Of a DNA stretch of 64,000 nt, positions 26,571-34,991 are shown piece after piece (position 1 is the first letter of the stretch; every line of letters starts with the position of its first letter). Where the stretch lies: contig NZ_JAHSTX010000001.1 of NCBI RefSeq assembly GCF_019145375.1, positions 657,001 to 721,000 on the forward strand. Reading direction: 5' to 3'. The stretch comes from Pseudomonas triticicola. Lineage in GTDB: Bacteria > Pseudomonadota > Gammaproteobacteria > Pseudomonadales > Pseudomonadaceae. A program made the position numbers and the translations under genes. A model generated the notes under the pieces. It was given only the letters and a program-made list of their open reading frames with translations. It had not been told where the DNA came from and did no database searches.

Positions 26571-27404
26571 ATGGATTTCTGGACCCTTTTCCAGGTGTTG
26601 ATATTAGGCGCGGTTGAAGGCTTGACCGAGTTCTTGCCCATCTCGAGTACCGGTCACCAGATTATTGTCGCCGACCTGCTCGAGTTTGGCGGCGAACGCG
26701 CCATGGCGTTCAACATCATTATTCAACTGGGGGCCATTCTTGCTGTGGTCTGGGAATTTCGTCCGAAGATCTTCGAAATCGTCAAAGGCCTGCCCACCGA
26801 GCGCAACGCGCAACGTTTCACCCTTAATCTGCTGATCGCGTTTTTCCCGGCCGTTATCCTCGGCGTGTTATTCGCCGACGCGATTCATGAATACCTGTTC
26901 AACCCGATCACCGTTGCGGTGGCCCTGGTTGTTGGCGGCATCGTCATGTTGTGGGCCGAACAGCGCAGCCATGTAGTCAGCGTCGAACATGTCGACGACA
27001 TGCGCTGGTCCCACGCGTTGAAGGTCGGTTTCGTACAATGCCTGGCGATGATTCCCGGCACCTCGCGCTCCGGCTCGACCATCATCGGCGGGCTGCTCTT
27101 TGGCCTTTCGCGCAAAGCCGCCACCGAGTTCTCGTTCTTCCTCGCCATGCCGACCATGGTTGGTGCTGCCGTTTATTCCGGCTACAAATACCGCGACCTG
27201 TTCCAGCCCAACGATCTGCCAGTCTTCGCCCTCGGCTTCGTCACCGCGTTCATCTTCGCCATGATCGCCGTACGTGGCCTGCTGAAATTTATCGCCAACC
27301 ACAGCTATGCCGCGTTCGCGTGGTACCGGATCGGTTTTGGTTTGCTGATTCTGGCGACGTGGCTGTTTGGCTGGGTCAACTGGACCGCCGCAGCGGCTGC
27401 CTGA
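26571..27404 (+). CDS. uppP: Undecaprenyl-diphosphatase (UppP/BacA family)
   Basis: The 277-residue polytopic membrane enzyme carries both catalytic motifs, [14 protein letters not shown] near the N-terminus and [10 protein letters not shown] near residue 160. It dephosphorylates undecaprenyl pyrophosphate, recycling the lipid carrier shared by peptidoglycan and Wzy-dependent glycans. It starts with CGGAGGATTA-ATG. Its position beside the initiating transferase and regulators suggests carrier supply for exopolysaccharide synthesis, although it could equally be the main housekeeping copy. Confidence 0.93.
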   Translation: MDFWTLFQVLILGAVEGLTEFLPISSTGHQIIVADLLEFGGERAMAFNIIIQLGAILAVVWEFRPKIFEIVKGLPTERNAQRFTLNLLIAFFPAVILGVLFADAIHEYLFNPITVAVALVVGGIVMLWAEQRSHVVSVEHVDDMRWSHALKVGFVQCLAMIPGTSRSGSTIIGGLLFGLSRKAATEFSFFLAMPTMVGAAVYSGYKYRDLFQPNDLPVFALGFVTAFIFAMIAVRGLLKFIANHSYAAFAWYRIGFGLLILATWLFGWVNWTAAAAA

Positions 27405-27776
27405 TCACTGCGCGCTGATCAACGCGGCCACGGCGAGATCGTTTAACGTCGAATCCGACGACTCCTGACGAAAGCGCTGCAAGGCCGAGGTGAAATACGC
27501 GGCTTGCAGCATGCCGTCGCTGGCCAGATAGAGTCGCGCGTCTTCTTGCTCCTCGGCAGAGTAAACACGCTTGTGACTGTCGGTCGTTTCCTGGCTAGAC
27601 GAAATAGGTGCGAGGATTAAAGACACCAAAGTGAAGCCGGAAAGCTGCGTCACCTCCCACGGCGTATCGGTACGGCCCATGCAAAAGCCATCGCAGTGCG
27701 CATAAACGTCGGAAGTGAAGCTGAACAAAGCGAGGAGGGTGAAACGCTTGAGACCTGAAAAAGTAAACGCGGGCAT
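27405..27776 (-). CDS. Small secreted protein, probable DUF2388-like
   Basis: The 123-residue protein has a signal peptide (MPAFTFSGLKRFTLLALFSF, cut after DVYA). A C-terminal segment reads DARLYLASDGMLQAAYFTSA and LNDLAVAALIS, which resembles the conserved end of DUF2388 proteins common in Pseudomonas. A Cys pair (HCDGFC) follows the cleavage site. The open frame extends to 27851; the start at 27776 was chosen for its signal peptide, but its Shine-Dalgarno sequence is poor. It lies downstream of dusA on the same strand. Function unknown. Confidence 0.6.
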   Translation of the reverse strand: MPAFTFSGLKRFTLLALFSFTSDVYAHCDGFCMGRTDTPWEVTQLSGFTLVSLILAPISSSQETTDSHKRVYSAEEQEDARLYLASDGMLQAAYFTSALQRFRQESSDSTLNDLAVAALISAQ

Positions 27777-27851
27777 AAACAAAAGACATCCTGTCAGTAC
27801 ATCAAAATACCGGGCAACGCTCATGCGCCGCCCGCATACGCAAACCATCAA

Positions 27852-28838
27852 TCAACGACCTTCAAGCAACTCAGCCGCCTGATCCAGCAACGCCAGCGGA
27901 TCCTTGGCCTTGTGAATATCCACCGACAACAACTGACGAAACTTGCGCGCCCCGGGGAAACCGGTGCCCAGGCCCAGAACATGCCGAGTGATGTGATGCA
28001 TCGCGCCACCGGCCAGCAGATGTTCGGCGATATACGGCCGCAACTGCGCCAACGCCTCAGCCCGACTGATCACCGGAGCGGTACTGCCGAACAGTTGCTG
28101 ATCGACCTCCGCTAGCAGATAAGGATTGTGATAAGCCTCACGCCCCAACATCACGCCATCGAACGTCTGCAGATGCTCATGGCAGGCCTCCATGGTCTTG
28201 ATCCCGCCGTTCAGCACAATCTCCAGCTCCGGAAAATCCGCCTTCAGCTGCGCCGCGACGTCATAGCGCAACGGCGGAATGTCGCGATTCTCCTTCGGCG
28301 ACAACCCCTCCAGAATCGCAATCCGCGCATGCACGGTAAAACTCGTGCATCCGGCATCCCGCACAGTCCCGACGAAATCGCACAACTCGGCATAACTGTC
28401 GCGCCCGTTGATGCCGATCCGGTGCTTCACCGTCACCGGAATCGACACCGCATCACGCATCGCCTTCACACAATCGGCCACCAACTGCGGATGCCCCATC
28501 AGGCACGCGCCGATCATGTTGTTTTGCACACGATCACTCGGGCAGCCGACGTTCAGGTTCACCTCGTCGTAGCCATGTTCCTCGGCCATGCGCGCGCAGG
28601 CGGCGAGATCGAGCGGAACACTACCACCGAGCTGCAACGCCAGCGGGTGCTCGGCTTCGTTGTGACGCAGGAAACGTTCGTGATCACCGTTGAGCAACGC
28701 GCCAGTGGTGACCATTTCGGTGTAGAGCAGGGCGTTCTTGGACAGGACGCGTAGGAAGAAACGGCAATGGCGGTCCGTCCAATCCATCATCGGGGCGACG
28801 GAGAAGCGGCGGGAGAGTGTGACGGGTTGTAGGGACAT
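27852..28838 (-). CDS. dusA: tRNA-dihydrouridine(20/20a) synthase
   Basis: The 328-residue flavoenzyme shows the DusA landmarks: SVAPMMDWTDRHCRFFLR, LQLGGS, the catalytic cysteine in NLNVGCPSDRVQ, VKHRIGI, FTVHARIA, LNGGI and MLGREAYHNPYLLAE. It reduces uridine in the tRNA D-loop using FMN and NADPH. The length is normal. It marks the right border of the polysaccharide region, and the AT-rich island begins just upstream of its start. Confidence 0.96.
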   Translation of the reverse strand: MSLQPVTLSRRFSVAPMMDWTDRHCRFFLRVLSKNALLYTEMVTTGALLNGDHERFLRHNEAEHPLALQLGGSVPLDLAACARMAEEHGYDEVNLNVGCPSDRVQNNMIGACLMGHPQLVADCVKAMRDAVSIPVTVKHRIGINGRDSYAELCDFVGTVRDAGCTSFTVHARIAILEGLSPKENRDIPPLRYDVAAQLKADFPELEIVLNGGIKTMEACHEHLQTFDGVMLGREAYHNPYLLAEVDQQLFGSTAPVISRAEALAQLRPYIAEHLLAGGAMHHITRHVLGLGTGFPGARKFRQLLSVDIHKAKDPLALLDQAAELLEGR

Positions 28839-29185
28839 TGGGGGAATCTGGATCAGAAAGGCGAAGGTGGGGGGAGTTTATCAGGATTGGGATAGGACGG
28901 AGGCTTACGCGTCGTTACTACGTGCTCTAGCTCACTGATGAGACATATTGTGGTCTGCCCCCTATTTGCCCTCCTGATTCCCAGGAGGTCTCAGTACGAG
29001 GGATTCCCCGGTTCATTCCATCGCTACGCTCGTTGGCTTCCATTAGGACTCTACCGTGGTGGGATTCACGCTCGCGTACGGTAACGGTCATAACCCGCGC
29101 AGTTGAACAATTGTCTCCGAATTCAGTCGTTGCAATTGCACCATGCCTTGAGGTCTATTCAAACGACCAAGCAATGGAGCGCACC
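28839..29185. other. Left edge of accessory island
   Basis: 347 bp without a supported gene. A hairpin CCTCCTG-ATTCC-CAGGAGG occurs at 28970-28988. An open frame running in from 29033 is in phase with the next CDS but has no ribosome binding site. Base composition drops sharply after about 29180, marking the change to island DNA. Confidence 0.4.
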
Positions 29186-30355
29186 ATGGAAAATTTTTTT
29201 GTTGAGCTGGAAGCACCGCACCCTCACTGCGTGAAAAATATTGTGTTCGGAGGGAAATTGCCGAAGCGGGGGCTCAGGTGGGAATTTGTAAACGAGTTAA
29301 AACCCATTGATCTTTACTGTTATCTGTATGCCAAATATGGAGAGCCAAACGGTATTCAGAACTTTTTGAGAAAAGATGATTCGGATAACTTAATTCATTG
29401 GGAGTGGACACTTGCTAGTGAGCGGGGTGTCGTTTCTATTTTGGGGATGAACTTTCGGACTGAGGTTCACTTGATAGGAGATTTTGTTGATTCCGGTCTA
29501 ACTCTTGAGATGTTTATAAGTCAAATTAAGTCTGATTTTAAAAGCTATGGCAAGAAAATATCTGCTTTTCGGCTAGAACTTGAAAAGTGGACCAGATTTT
29601 TTAATCCCTATAGTAGGATAAAAAGTTCGGTTGAGCAGAATTTTAAGCAACTCGATATGCTAGATATTGATCCTCGTAGGGACCGACTGCCTCATCCTGG
29701 CGAAGGAACTGACTTTGACGAGTTTAAATATCGCTGGCAGGCTCTAAACGAAAGATACAGCTCCGCCGTTGGTCTTGTATTTGGTCTCCGTGCCATGCTA
29801 CCCGTGCTGGCCGAATCATTTGTGAATCTTCTCATATTCGTACTTGCTCGTCCCGAGATTAAGGCTAACGATCGCCTTTTTCAAAACGTCGTCCGTCAGC
29901 CAATTGATGTTAGGGTACAAATGTTGTCCGTGCACTGCATAGGCTTTTCGAATGTAGTGGATTATGCCTCAGAGGAGTGTAAGGCATTTCACACTCTAAT
30001 GAATGATCGGAATGACCTTTTACATGGGAATATAGAGATGCCGAAGCTCGCAATGGGAGATGTTTATTTCCGAGGAAAGATTCCTTTGTTTCTCCAATAT
30101 GAGGATATGTGGAGCGAGTCCATTGGCGCCTCTTTGCGATCAATTAAGTTTGATACGATTCGACAAGACCGAAAGGTAGTCGAGGACTTCATTAATTATC
30201 TTGTAGGTAGACTCGCCCCACAATATGCAGAAACCATCGAACACATTGCCAGTCAGCGGGACCTCGGTATGAATATCAAGACGGGGAGGCTCGGGGTTTT
30301 GTTCTCAGACCAGATATCCGATTTCCGCGCCGTGTTCAAAGCTGGGGAGCCTTGA
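29186..30355 (+). CDS. Unrecognised protein with a HEPN-like R-N-x3-H motif
   Basis: The 389-residue protein is not recognised as a whole. The C-terminal half is predicted mostly helical and contains NDRNDLLHGN with R275, N276 and H280, fitting the R-x4-6-H motif (polar residue after R) of HEPN ribonucleases found in toxins and defence proteins. The N-terminal 150 residues are mixed alpha/beta. GGAG seven bases before the ATG at 29186 decides the start; the frame is open for a further 51 codons upstream. AT-rich codon use unlike the flanking genes suggests acquisition by transfer. It is convergent with the ABC-3C-like operon and may be an independent defence or stress gene. Confidence 0.6.
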   Translation: MENFFVELEAPHPHCVKNIVFGGKLPKRGLRWEFVNELKPIDLYCYLYAKYGEPNGIQNFLRKDDSDNLIHWEWTLASERGVVSILGMNFRTEVHLIGDFVDSGLTLEMFISQIKSDFKSYGKKISAFRLELEKWTRFFNPYSRIKSSVEQNFKQLDMLDIDPRRDRLPHPGEGTDFDEFKYRWQALNERYSSAVGLVFGLRAMLPVLAESFVNLLIFVLARPEIKANDRLFQNVVRQPIDVRVQMLSVHCIGFSNVVDYASEECKAFHTLMNDRNDLLHGNIEMPKLAMGDVYFRGKIPLFLQYEDMWSESIGASLRSIKFDTIRQDRKVVEDFINYLVGRLAPQYAETIEHIASQRDLGMNIKTGRLGVLFSDQISDFRAVFKAGEP

Positions 30356-30399
30356 TTCGGTAGCACTCGTCGGCCCAGGTCGGTGCCAAAGTTTTGGGT

Positions 30400-30474
30400 G
30401 GGAAAAGGGGACGTAACTATTTGCGCTGTATTTATTCTGTGTTTCTGGGTGGCAAATAAATTAGTCCCCATGTT
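30400..30474. repeat. Imperfect inverted repeat with GGGGACGTAACTATTTG arm
   Basis: GGGGACGTAACTATTTG at about 30408 is roughly mirrored by CAAATAAATTAGTCCCC at about 30453. This could act as a terminator region for the two convergent genes. A related single arm (GGGAATAGGAACGTATCTAT) occurs at 33784 beyond the other end of the ABC-3C-like operon. Confidence 0.55.
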
Positions 30475-30475
30475 G

Positions 30476-32407
30476 CTAAGCGCTAAATAATTGAGTTGAT
30501 ACGTTAAGCGACCGAGATTCCGGGTTGAAGTAGCGTCCAACAACCAGCTCTCCATTTTGGAGATCCGGATTTATCTCTGACGTAGCATAGATAACCTGAA
30601 ATGGAACGCTGATCTTCTCGCACTCGGAAACAATTAATGCCTGAAGATTATGACTGCGCTCTTTTTCCATACCCCCATCATCGATGCCGTCAAGCATCAT
30701 GAAACGAGGAACTCGCATGTACGACAGTTCTGCACTGGTTTTAAGTAGCGCAAGATGGAATACATGACGAAGGACGACTGCAGAGCTTTCCGAAAAATTT
30801 CGAGAGCCGTTAACGAGAACCGTGTTATCGATAAAGCTAAATTCAACAGTATTTGCATCTATAAATTCAGGTTGTAATTGTAAGTCTTTTTTTAGTAACT
30901 CTATCATGTTGCTAGAAAGCTTTGATGAGACTTCTCGTTTTCTGGCTTCTTGCTTTCTTTCCAGGTTGTTAATGAGGTCGTTTAGTTTTTCGACCTTAAA
31001 AGTTAATTCGTTTCTGTTTTTTTGCAATTCAGAAATTACAGTGAAAAGTTTTTGGTTCTCATAAGCCTGTTTTATCTCTTCATCTAAAGAGCCTAGGCGT
31101 CTTGCTGAGTCTTCAAGAAGAGTTTCAATATTACTCGACCAGTGAGATGATATAGAGCTATATTCGGCTTCAAGTCGCTTGGCAGCTTCTGTAGCAAGAG
31201 GAATGTCACGGGAAAGTTTCGTAGCCTCTTCTTCTTTTGCTTTAAGTAGGAGCGAGGATTCTTTGATTTGGATAGAAAACTCGTTTCTCATTCGCAATAT
31301 ATTTGAACTGCTCGCTCCCTCAGTCAACTCATGCTTGCACAGGTGGCAATCGTGTCCCTCGGAAGCCTGGGGTGTGAGTTCTGTCAAGCAACTAGGGCAA
31401 AATAAAAATGATAGTGCTCCGAAGTAATTTCGTGTTTCCTTTGAATCATCCAACCCAGAAAGCCGCTCTTCTAGCTCTTTCAAGAAAAGTTTAGAATCTG
31501 CTATTTCTAAGTTTAATTTTAATAATCCGTCTTTAAGGATGGCTTCATATTGCTTTGCGGAGTTTAGCTTGGAGCGGATTCCATCAACTTTGGCAGAGGC
31601 CGTGTTGGCTTCTTTTTTTGATAGAGATCGTTCTGCTTTTAAGCCGACAATGTATTCAGTCAATCTTCCTCGCTCAGCTTCAAGCGCTGGGATTACGCTC
31701 CTGGAGGCTTCAATGTCCAGAGTTTGTCCAGATCGACCTAAGACATTAAATATACCTCGTAGCTCACCAATAATTTTATCAAGTGATTTTCCAACCTCTC
31801 TCACCTCTAATTGGGCAGAGTAAAGATCGTCATCAGAAACACCGCAGAGATAGCCGCCGACCATATCTCTCGTCAAAGCGCTATCGAAATTATCAGTTCT
31901 GAATATTGGGCTATGTACTGAAGGTTGATCTGCATACAATACGCGTAGCAATTGGTGCATTGTTAAATTTGAGGCGGCTGCTCCTTGGGCTTGTGGGATT
32001 TCCAAAGCGGAGAAGAGGGCTTGAGAGAAACTTATTTTCTGCTCAGAACGCCGAAATGGATAACGCTCCCAGTGATTTACTCCAGCGACAAGAGCGGCCT
32101 CAATACTTCCCCAGAAAATATTCAGCGGTCTCTGACTTTCTGGTTCGATATCTCGCAGAAGAGTAGCGGCTACTCCATTTAAGTGGACTTCAACCATAGT
32201 TGCGGAGCACATCAGAGCTTCCGGCTTCCATCTTATGTTTTCGGCCCCCAACGAATAGGCTAAAAGATCCATAATTGTGGTTTTTCCGGAGCTATTGCGA
32301 CCTCTGATAATGTTTACACCATCGTGAAAAGTACAGTCGAAAGCGCGATGTCCCCCTTGCAGTACTATAAGTCTACGTACGCTGAGTGTAGGCTTAAGAT
32401 ATGTCAT
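30476..32407 (-). CDS. ABC-3C-type SMC/Rad50-like ATPase
   Basis: The 643-residue ATPase has Walker A GRNSSGKTT (36-44), a long coiled coil (about 195-500), a degenerate signature segment NFSESSAVVLR (538-547) and Walker B FMMLDGIDD (569-577). Inside the coiled coil, CPSC (337-340) and CHLC (354-357) form a probable zinc site at the hook position, as in Rad50-like proteins. It is the last gene of a four-gene minus-strand operon and overlaps the previous gene by 14 bases. Together with a short YHPAYD-type protein and a GDMAxG-tagged protein, this matches the ABC three-component conflict systems described for bacteria. Anti-phage function is inferred. Confidence 0.85.
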   Translation of the reverse strand: MTYLKPTLSVRRLIVLQGGHRAFDCTFHDGVNIIRGRNSSGKTTIMDLLAYSLGAENIRWKPEALMCSATMVEVHLNGVAATLLRDIEPESQRPLNIFWGSIEAALVAGVNHWERYPFRRSEQKISFSQALFSALEIPQAQGAAASNLTMHQLLRVLYADQPSVHSPIFRTDNFDSALTRDMVGGYLCGVSDDDLYSAQLEVREVGKSLDKIIGELRGIFNVLGRSGQTLDIEASRSVIPALEAERGRLTEYIVGLKAERSLSKKEANTASAKVDGIRSKLNSAKQYEAILKDGLLKLNLEIADSKLFLKELEERLSGLDDSKETRNYFGALSFLFCPSCLTELTPQASEGHDCHLCKHELTEGASSSNILRMRNEFSIQIKESSLLLKAKEEEATKLSRDIPLATEAAKRLEAEYSSISSHWSSNIETLLEDSARRLGSLDEEIKQAYENQKLFTVISELQKNRNELTFKVEKLNDLINNLERKQEARKREVSSKLSSNMIELLKKDLQLQPEFIDANTVEFSFIDNTVLVNGSRNFSESSAVVLRHVFHLALLKTSAELSYMRVPRFMMLDGIDDGGMEKERSHNLQALIVSECEKISVPFQVIYATSEINPDLQNGELVVGRYFNPESRSLNVSTQLFSA

Positions 32408-32894
32408 ACTTATACTCCAATAAGCCCGTTCTGTGCTTTAAGCCATTGATGCCTCTCAAGGGAAGTATCGCCAAATCTTGTAAAATAAAATCTCCAATCT
32501 CCGGGCGGCTTTCTAAAAAAACCGAGATTCTTGTTTCTAGGGACTTTGGTAGTTTTACATTTGTTCGCGATATTATGCCTTCTGCATAACTAGAGCGATC
32601 GACTATTCCTGAAGCTACTAAGCATCCAATGGCTGATATTTGAATGGCGCGCATATCTTTAAAGATGAGGAAGGGGTCAAAAGGATCGTGATAAATATTT
32701 TCGAATTTCTTCGCAGTACGCTTGCCATGAGATAAAGTTTTTGGGAGAGTGATCGTTTGTACCGCTGAGGGAAAGGTCAGATAAAAGTCTAGGAGCCTAG
32801 CTTTGTCGTATTCAAGGCTTGGTATTACGGATAAAATTGAAAGCATTCGAAATACGCAATGGTATGCATCATAGGCTGGATGATAAATCAGCAT
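32394..32894 (-). CDS. Probable ABC-3C middle component
   Basis: The 166-residue protein begins LIYHPAYDAYHCVFRMLSIL, a pattern that fits one of the middle-component families of ABC three-component systems (MC5-like, from memory). The rest is helical with no enzyme motif. Its start lies 26 bases inside the upstream gene and its end 14 bases inside the ATPase gene, so all three are translationally coupled. Middle components are thought to bridge the ATPase and the effector. The family label is an inference from sequence style and context. Confidence 0.7.
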   Translation of the reverse strand: MLIYHPAYDAYHCVFRMLSILSVIPSLEYDKARLLDFYLTFPSAVQTITLPKTLSHGKRTAKKFENIYHDPFDPFLIFKDMRAIQISAIGCLVASGIVDRSSYAEGIISRTNVKLPKSLETRISVFLESRPEIGDFILQDLAILPLRGINGLKHRTGLLEYKYDIS

Positions 32895-33450
32895 ATTTGT
32901 CCCACCTTATGTGACAGTTACCTCCAAGAAAATAAAGCAACCCCAGTAGGTCCTTGACAGAAATCTCCAAAAAATTCTCGCCGAGCATGGAACATATGTT
33001 GTGAAGGATACTGTTTATTGCTGCGTCAACTACAACTCGATCGCCACCTGATTCGATCACTGGCGTGACTGCGAGCATATAGTTTGTGTGAAGCTCATCT
33101 AATAAGATGGTATAGATTCTCTGCGCAACTCTTGAGGATTGCTGCCTCATTACCATTTTGGCAGCTTGCTCTTTTTGACTCATCGCAAAATAAAGCTGAT
33201 CAGTTCTCCCGCTCTCCCGAAGCTTTGCTTCAAGTCCACGGACGTCGCCTTCCGTTGGTGCTGCTAGGTAATGATTAAGTTTTTCGCAGAAGCCAGAGCC
33301 ATCTTTTTCGTCAACTTCTGCGGCTCGAAGGCGAGCATAAAGCAGGGTCAACTCGTTGAGAGTTGTACCTTGGCGCATATCAATATTAAGTTTATTAATA
33401 TTTCCAGCAGCCATGTCGCCATGTACGATGTTGTTAGACTGATCAGACAC
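32869..33450 (-). CDS. ABC-3C third component with N-terminal GDMAxG tag
   Basis: The 193-residue protein starts at GTG. Its N-terminus, NNIVHGDMAAGNINKLNID, is the kind of short Gly/Asp/Asn segment seen at the front of conflict-system proteins. A helical region (about 30-130) and a C-terminal domain (about 130-190, VVVDAAINSILHNICSMLG) follow. No nuclease, protease or other enzymatic motif was recognised, so if it is the effector its activity may reside in the small membrane partner. It starts five bases after the stop of the 59-residue gene upstream and overlaps the middle component. Confidence 0.7.
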   Translation of the reverse strand: MSDQSNNIVHGDMAAGNINKLNIDMRQGTTLNELTLLYARLRAAEVDEKDGSGFCEKLNHYLAAPTEGDVRGLEAKLRESGRTDQLYFAMSQKEQAAKMVMRQQSSRVAQRIYTILLDELHTNYMLAVTPVIESGGDRVVVDAAINSILHNICSMLGENFLEISVKDLLGLLYFLGGNCHIRWDKYADLSSSL

Positions 33451-33455
33451 GTCGT

Positions 33456-33635
33456 TTACTGCCGATTATTTTTGTTCATGTCACCACCGGCCATATCGCC
33501 ATGAACGGTGTTGTTGTTCTGCGCGGTTTTTCGTTTTTGAGAGTTATTAGTTTGGATCTTGCTAACTACGATTTTCGCAGTCCATCCAGCGCCTAGCCCA
33601 ACTAAAAAAGTAAATATATGCGTGAGATATTCCAT
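33456..33635 (-). CDS. Small single-pass membrane protein carrying the same GDMAGG tag
   Basis: This short gene encodes MEYLTHIFTFLVGLGAGWTA, then KIVVSKIQTNNSQKRKTAQ and finally NNNTVHGDMAGGDMNKNNRQ (59 residues). Residues 5-24 form one membrane helix; the tail is basic and then ends in a VHGDMAGG segment almost identical to that at the N-terminus of the next protein. The shared tag and the 5-bp spacing argue that it is a true first gene of the operon. It may anchor the complex at the membrane or be the membrane-acting effector. It has no assigned family. Confidence 0.7.
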   Translation of the reverse strand: MEYLTHIFTFLVGLGAGWTAKIVVSKIQTNNSQKRKTAQNNNTVHGDMAGGDMNKNNRQ

Positions 33636-33953
33636 TATCGATCCTAGAAATTCGCTGAGGTAACCATCCTGAGACTAGCGGAGTGCCACCATGCCGTCCA
33701 GCATTGTCTAGTCAAACGCTTTTCAAACACGCCATGTCGCTTCAACAAGGCAGGTTATGCGCGGCCGGATGATCGCTGGGACGGGAATAGGAACGTATCT
33801 ATTTATTGTGAGTTTAAACAGCGAAAACCACTCTTGTTTAGGTTGGTCGAGAAGGTGCAGTCTAAGGCCTACACCACCTTGCGCCTCCCCCTACACCTAA
33901 GACAGAATCCGCCGGCTTGTGCGTCTAGCCTGCGGGTTTTATCGTCTCCGGGT
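33636..33953. promoter_or_regulatory. Promoter side of the ABC-3C-like operon and right island edge
   Basis: 318 bp without a gene. It should hold the operon promoter on the minus strand and the promoter of the DUF6124 leader on the plus strand. A repeat arm related to the one at 30.4 kb sits at 33778-33812. Base composition returns to chromosomal values across this stretch. Confidence 0.4.
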
Positions 33954-34177
33954 CACTGAAAACAGTGATCGGGTTTGGTAGCCCGTTCCGTCAGAAGCAC
34001 AAGACTACTGTCTTGCGACGACGTTTCTCGTCTTCGTTTTATGGTGGTCATGCGCGGGGCGTCTTCGGATGCGCCGGGGTTCCTGACGACCGGTCTACCA
34101 ACCTGCGTATGGCCTCCACCCTTCGTTTGGTAGCGAGAGTGATGGCTCCTTTTCGTTTATCCGTCAGGAGTTACACC
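33954..34177 (+). ncRNA. Candidate structured leader RNA of a DUF6124 gene
   Basis: Several hairpins follow one another: CACTG-AAAA-CAGTG (33954-33967), CAAGAC-TACT-GTCTTG (34000-34015), GACGA/TCGTC (34017-34032), a UUCG-capped stem GGCG..CGCC (34058-34075) and a long-range CTACCAA/TTGGTAG pair (34095-34133). The region ends with CAGGAG before the ATG at 34178. From memory, similar leaders precede DUF6124 genes in many fluorescent pseudomonads. A cis-regulatory RNA is inferred; no ligand or regulator is known to me. Confidence 0.6.
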
Positions 34178-34540
34178 ATGTTCAAACCAACACCCAACCC
34201 GCCAGAAACCGACCCCGCATCCCCCTACGAATCCGCCAATTCCAAAAAACTCCACGAAGCCGCCGAGCGCGCGCTCGATCACTATCTCCTTCCCGCCAGC
34301 CTAATCATGGCCAGCACCGATGAGCCCGAACGCATGTACCTTGCCAATCCGAAGTACGACATGGAATCCCTGTTGGCCAATGCCTGCGAAACCCTGGGTT
34401 CTGCCTCCGAAATGCTCAACAACTTTGCCGCGACGCTGGATAACTCGCGCCGCAAATCTGCGCTAGGCATTGCGCAGGTGGTGATGTTGGCGGAGTTGGC
34501 GGTGAATCAGGCGTTGGATAAGGTCGAAATCAAGCCGTAA
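34178..34540 (+). CDS. DUF6124 family protein
   Basis: The 120-residue protein reads FKPTPNPPETDPASPYES, then KKLHEAAERALDHYLLP, a pattern repeated in many Pseudomonas DUF6124 proteins. The C-terminal two thirds is helical (about 60-115). No catalytic motif or signal peptide is visible. CAGGAG fixes the start at 34178. The frame is open upstream to 33965 through the structured leader, but that extension is Arg-rich and looks like RNA, not protein. Function unknown. Confidence 0.85.
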   Translation: MFKPTPNPPETDPASPYESANSKKLHEAAERALDHYLLPASLIMASTDEPERMYLANPKYDMESLLANACETLGSASEMLNNFAATLDNSRRKSALGIAQVVMLAELAVNQALDKVEIKP

Positions 34541-34991
34541 ACCCGTGTCCCTCTGTGGCATGCGGCACGCCGTTGCTGCAGAGGGGCGGGTTCTGAATTG
34601 ACATTTTCATCGGATTTTCACGCCAGTAGCGATGTGCCACAAATCATGATGGCAATGCGTCATCATGCCACTCAAAAAGTTCAACGTTTATACAAAAATA
34701 TAAAGTTGTACAAGTTTTCCCAAAATTAATAGCATCCCTCCAGACACCTTTGCTGAAACGATAAATCCAGCGTGCAAATGCTCTGTTTGCGACGTGAAGG
34801 GTTTGTCTACCGGTGCTCGCGTCGCGGATTTATCGACGCGTCCACAGCATTGGCATTTGCATTTCCGGGACAGCTGGAGCGTCCCGTATTACGCCCTGGA
34901 TGACGACCCCTGAATGTCTGGACGGTAACTGTGGTTACCGGAGATCAATTTTTGTGCCTGGCGTTTCGCGTCAGGACGTTTGAGGCTGAAT
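34541..34991. promoter_or_regulatory. Intergenic region upstream of the chemoreceptor gene
   Basis: 451 bp without a supported gene. CGCGTC..GACGCG forms a small hairpin near 34822, and AACGATAA near 34757 resembles a FliA -10 element but lacks a matching -35. GAGG precedes the chemoreceptor start. A 41-codon frame from 34779 lacks support. Confidence 0.35.

Noticed and set aside
33965..34177. Arg-rich N-terminal extension of the DUF6124 protein
   Set aside because: The region is full of hairpins, and a good Shine-Dalgarno sequence lies directly before the ATG at 34178. It is treated as leader RNA.
34779..34904. 41-codon frame upstream of the chemoreceptor
   Set aside because: No ribosome binding site, no recognisable sequence and low complexity; not listed as a gene.
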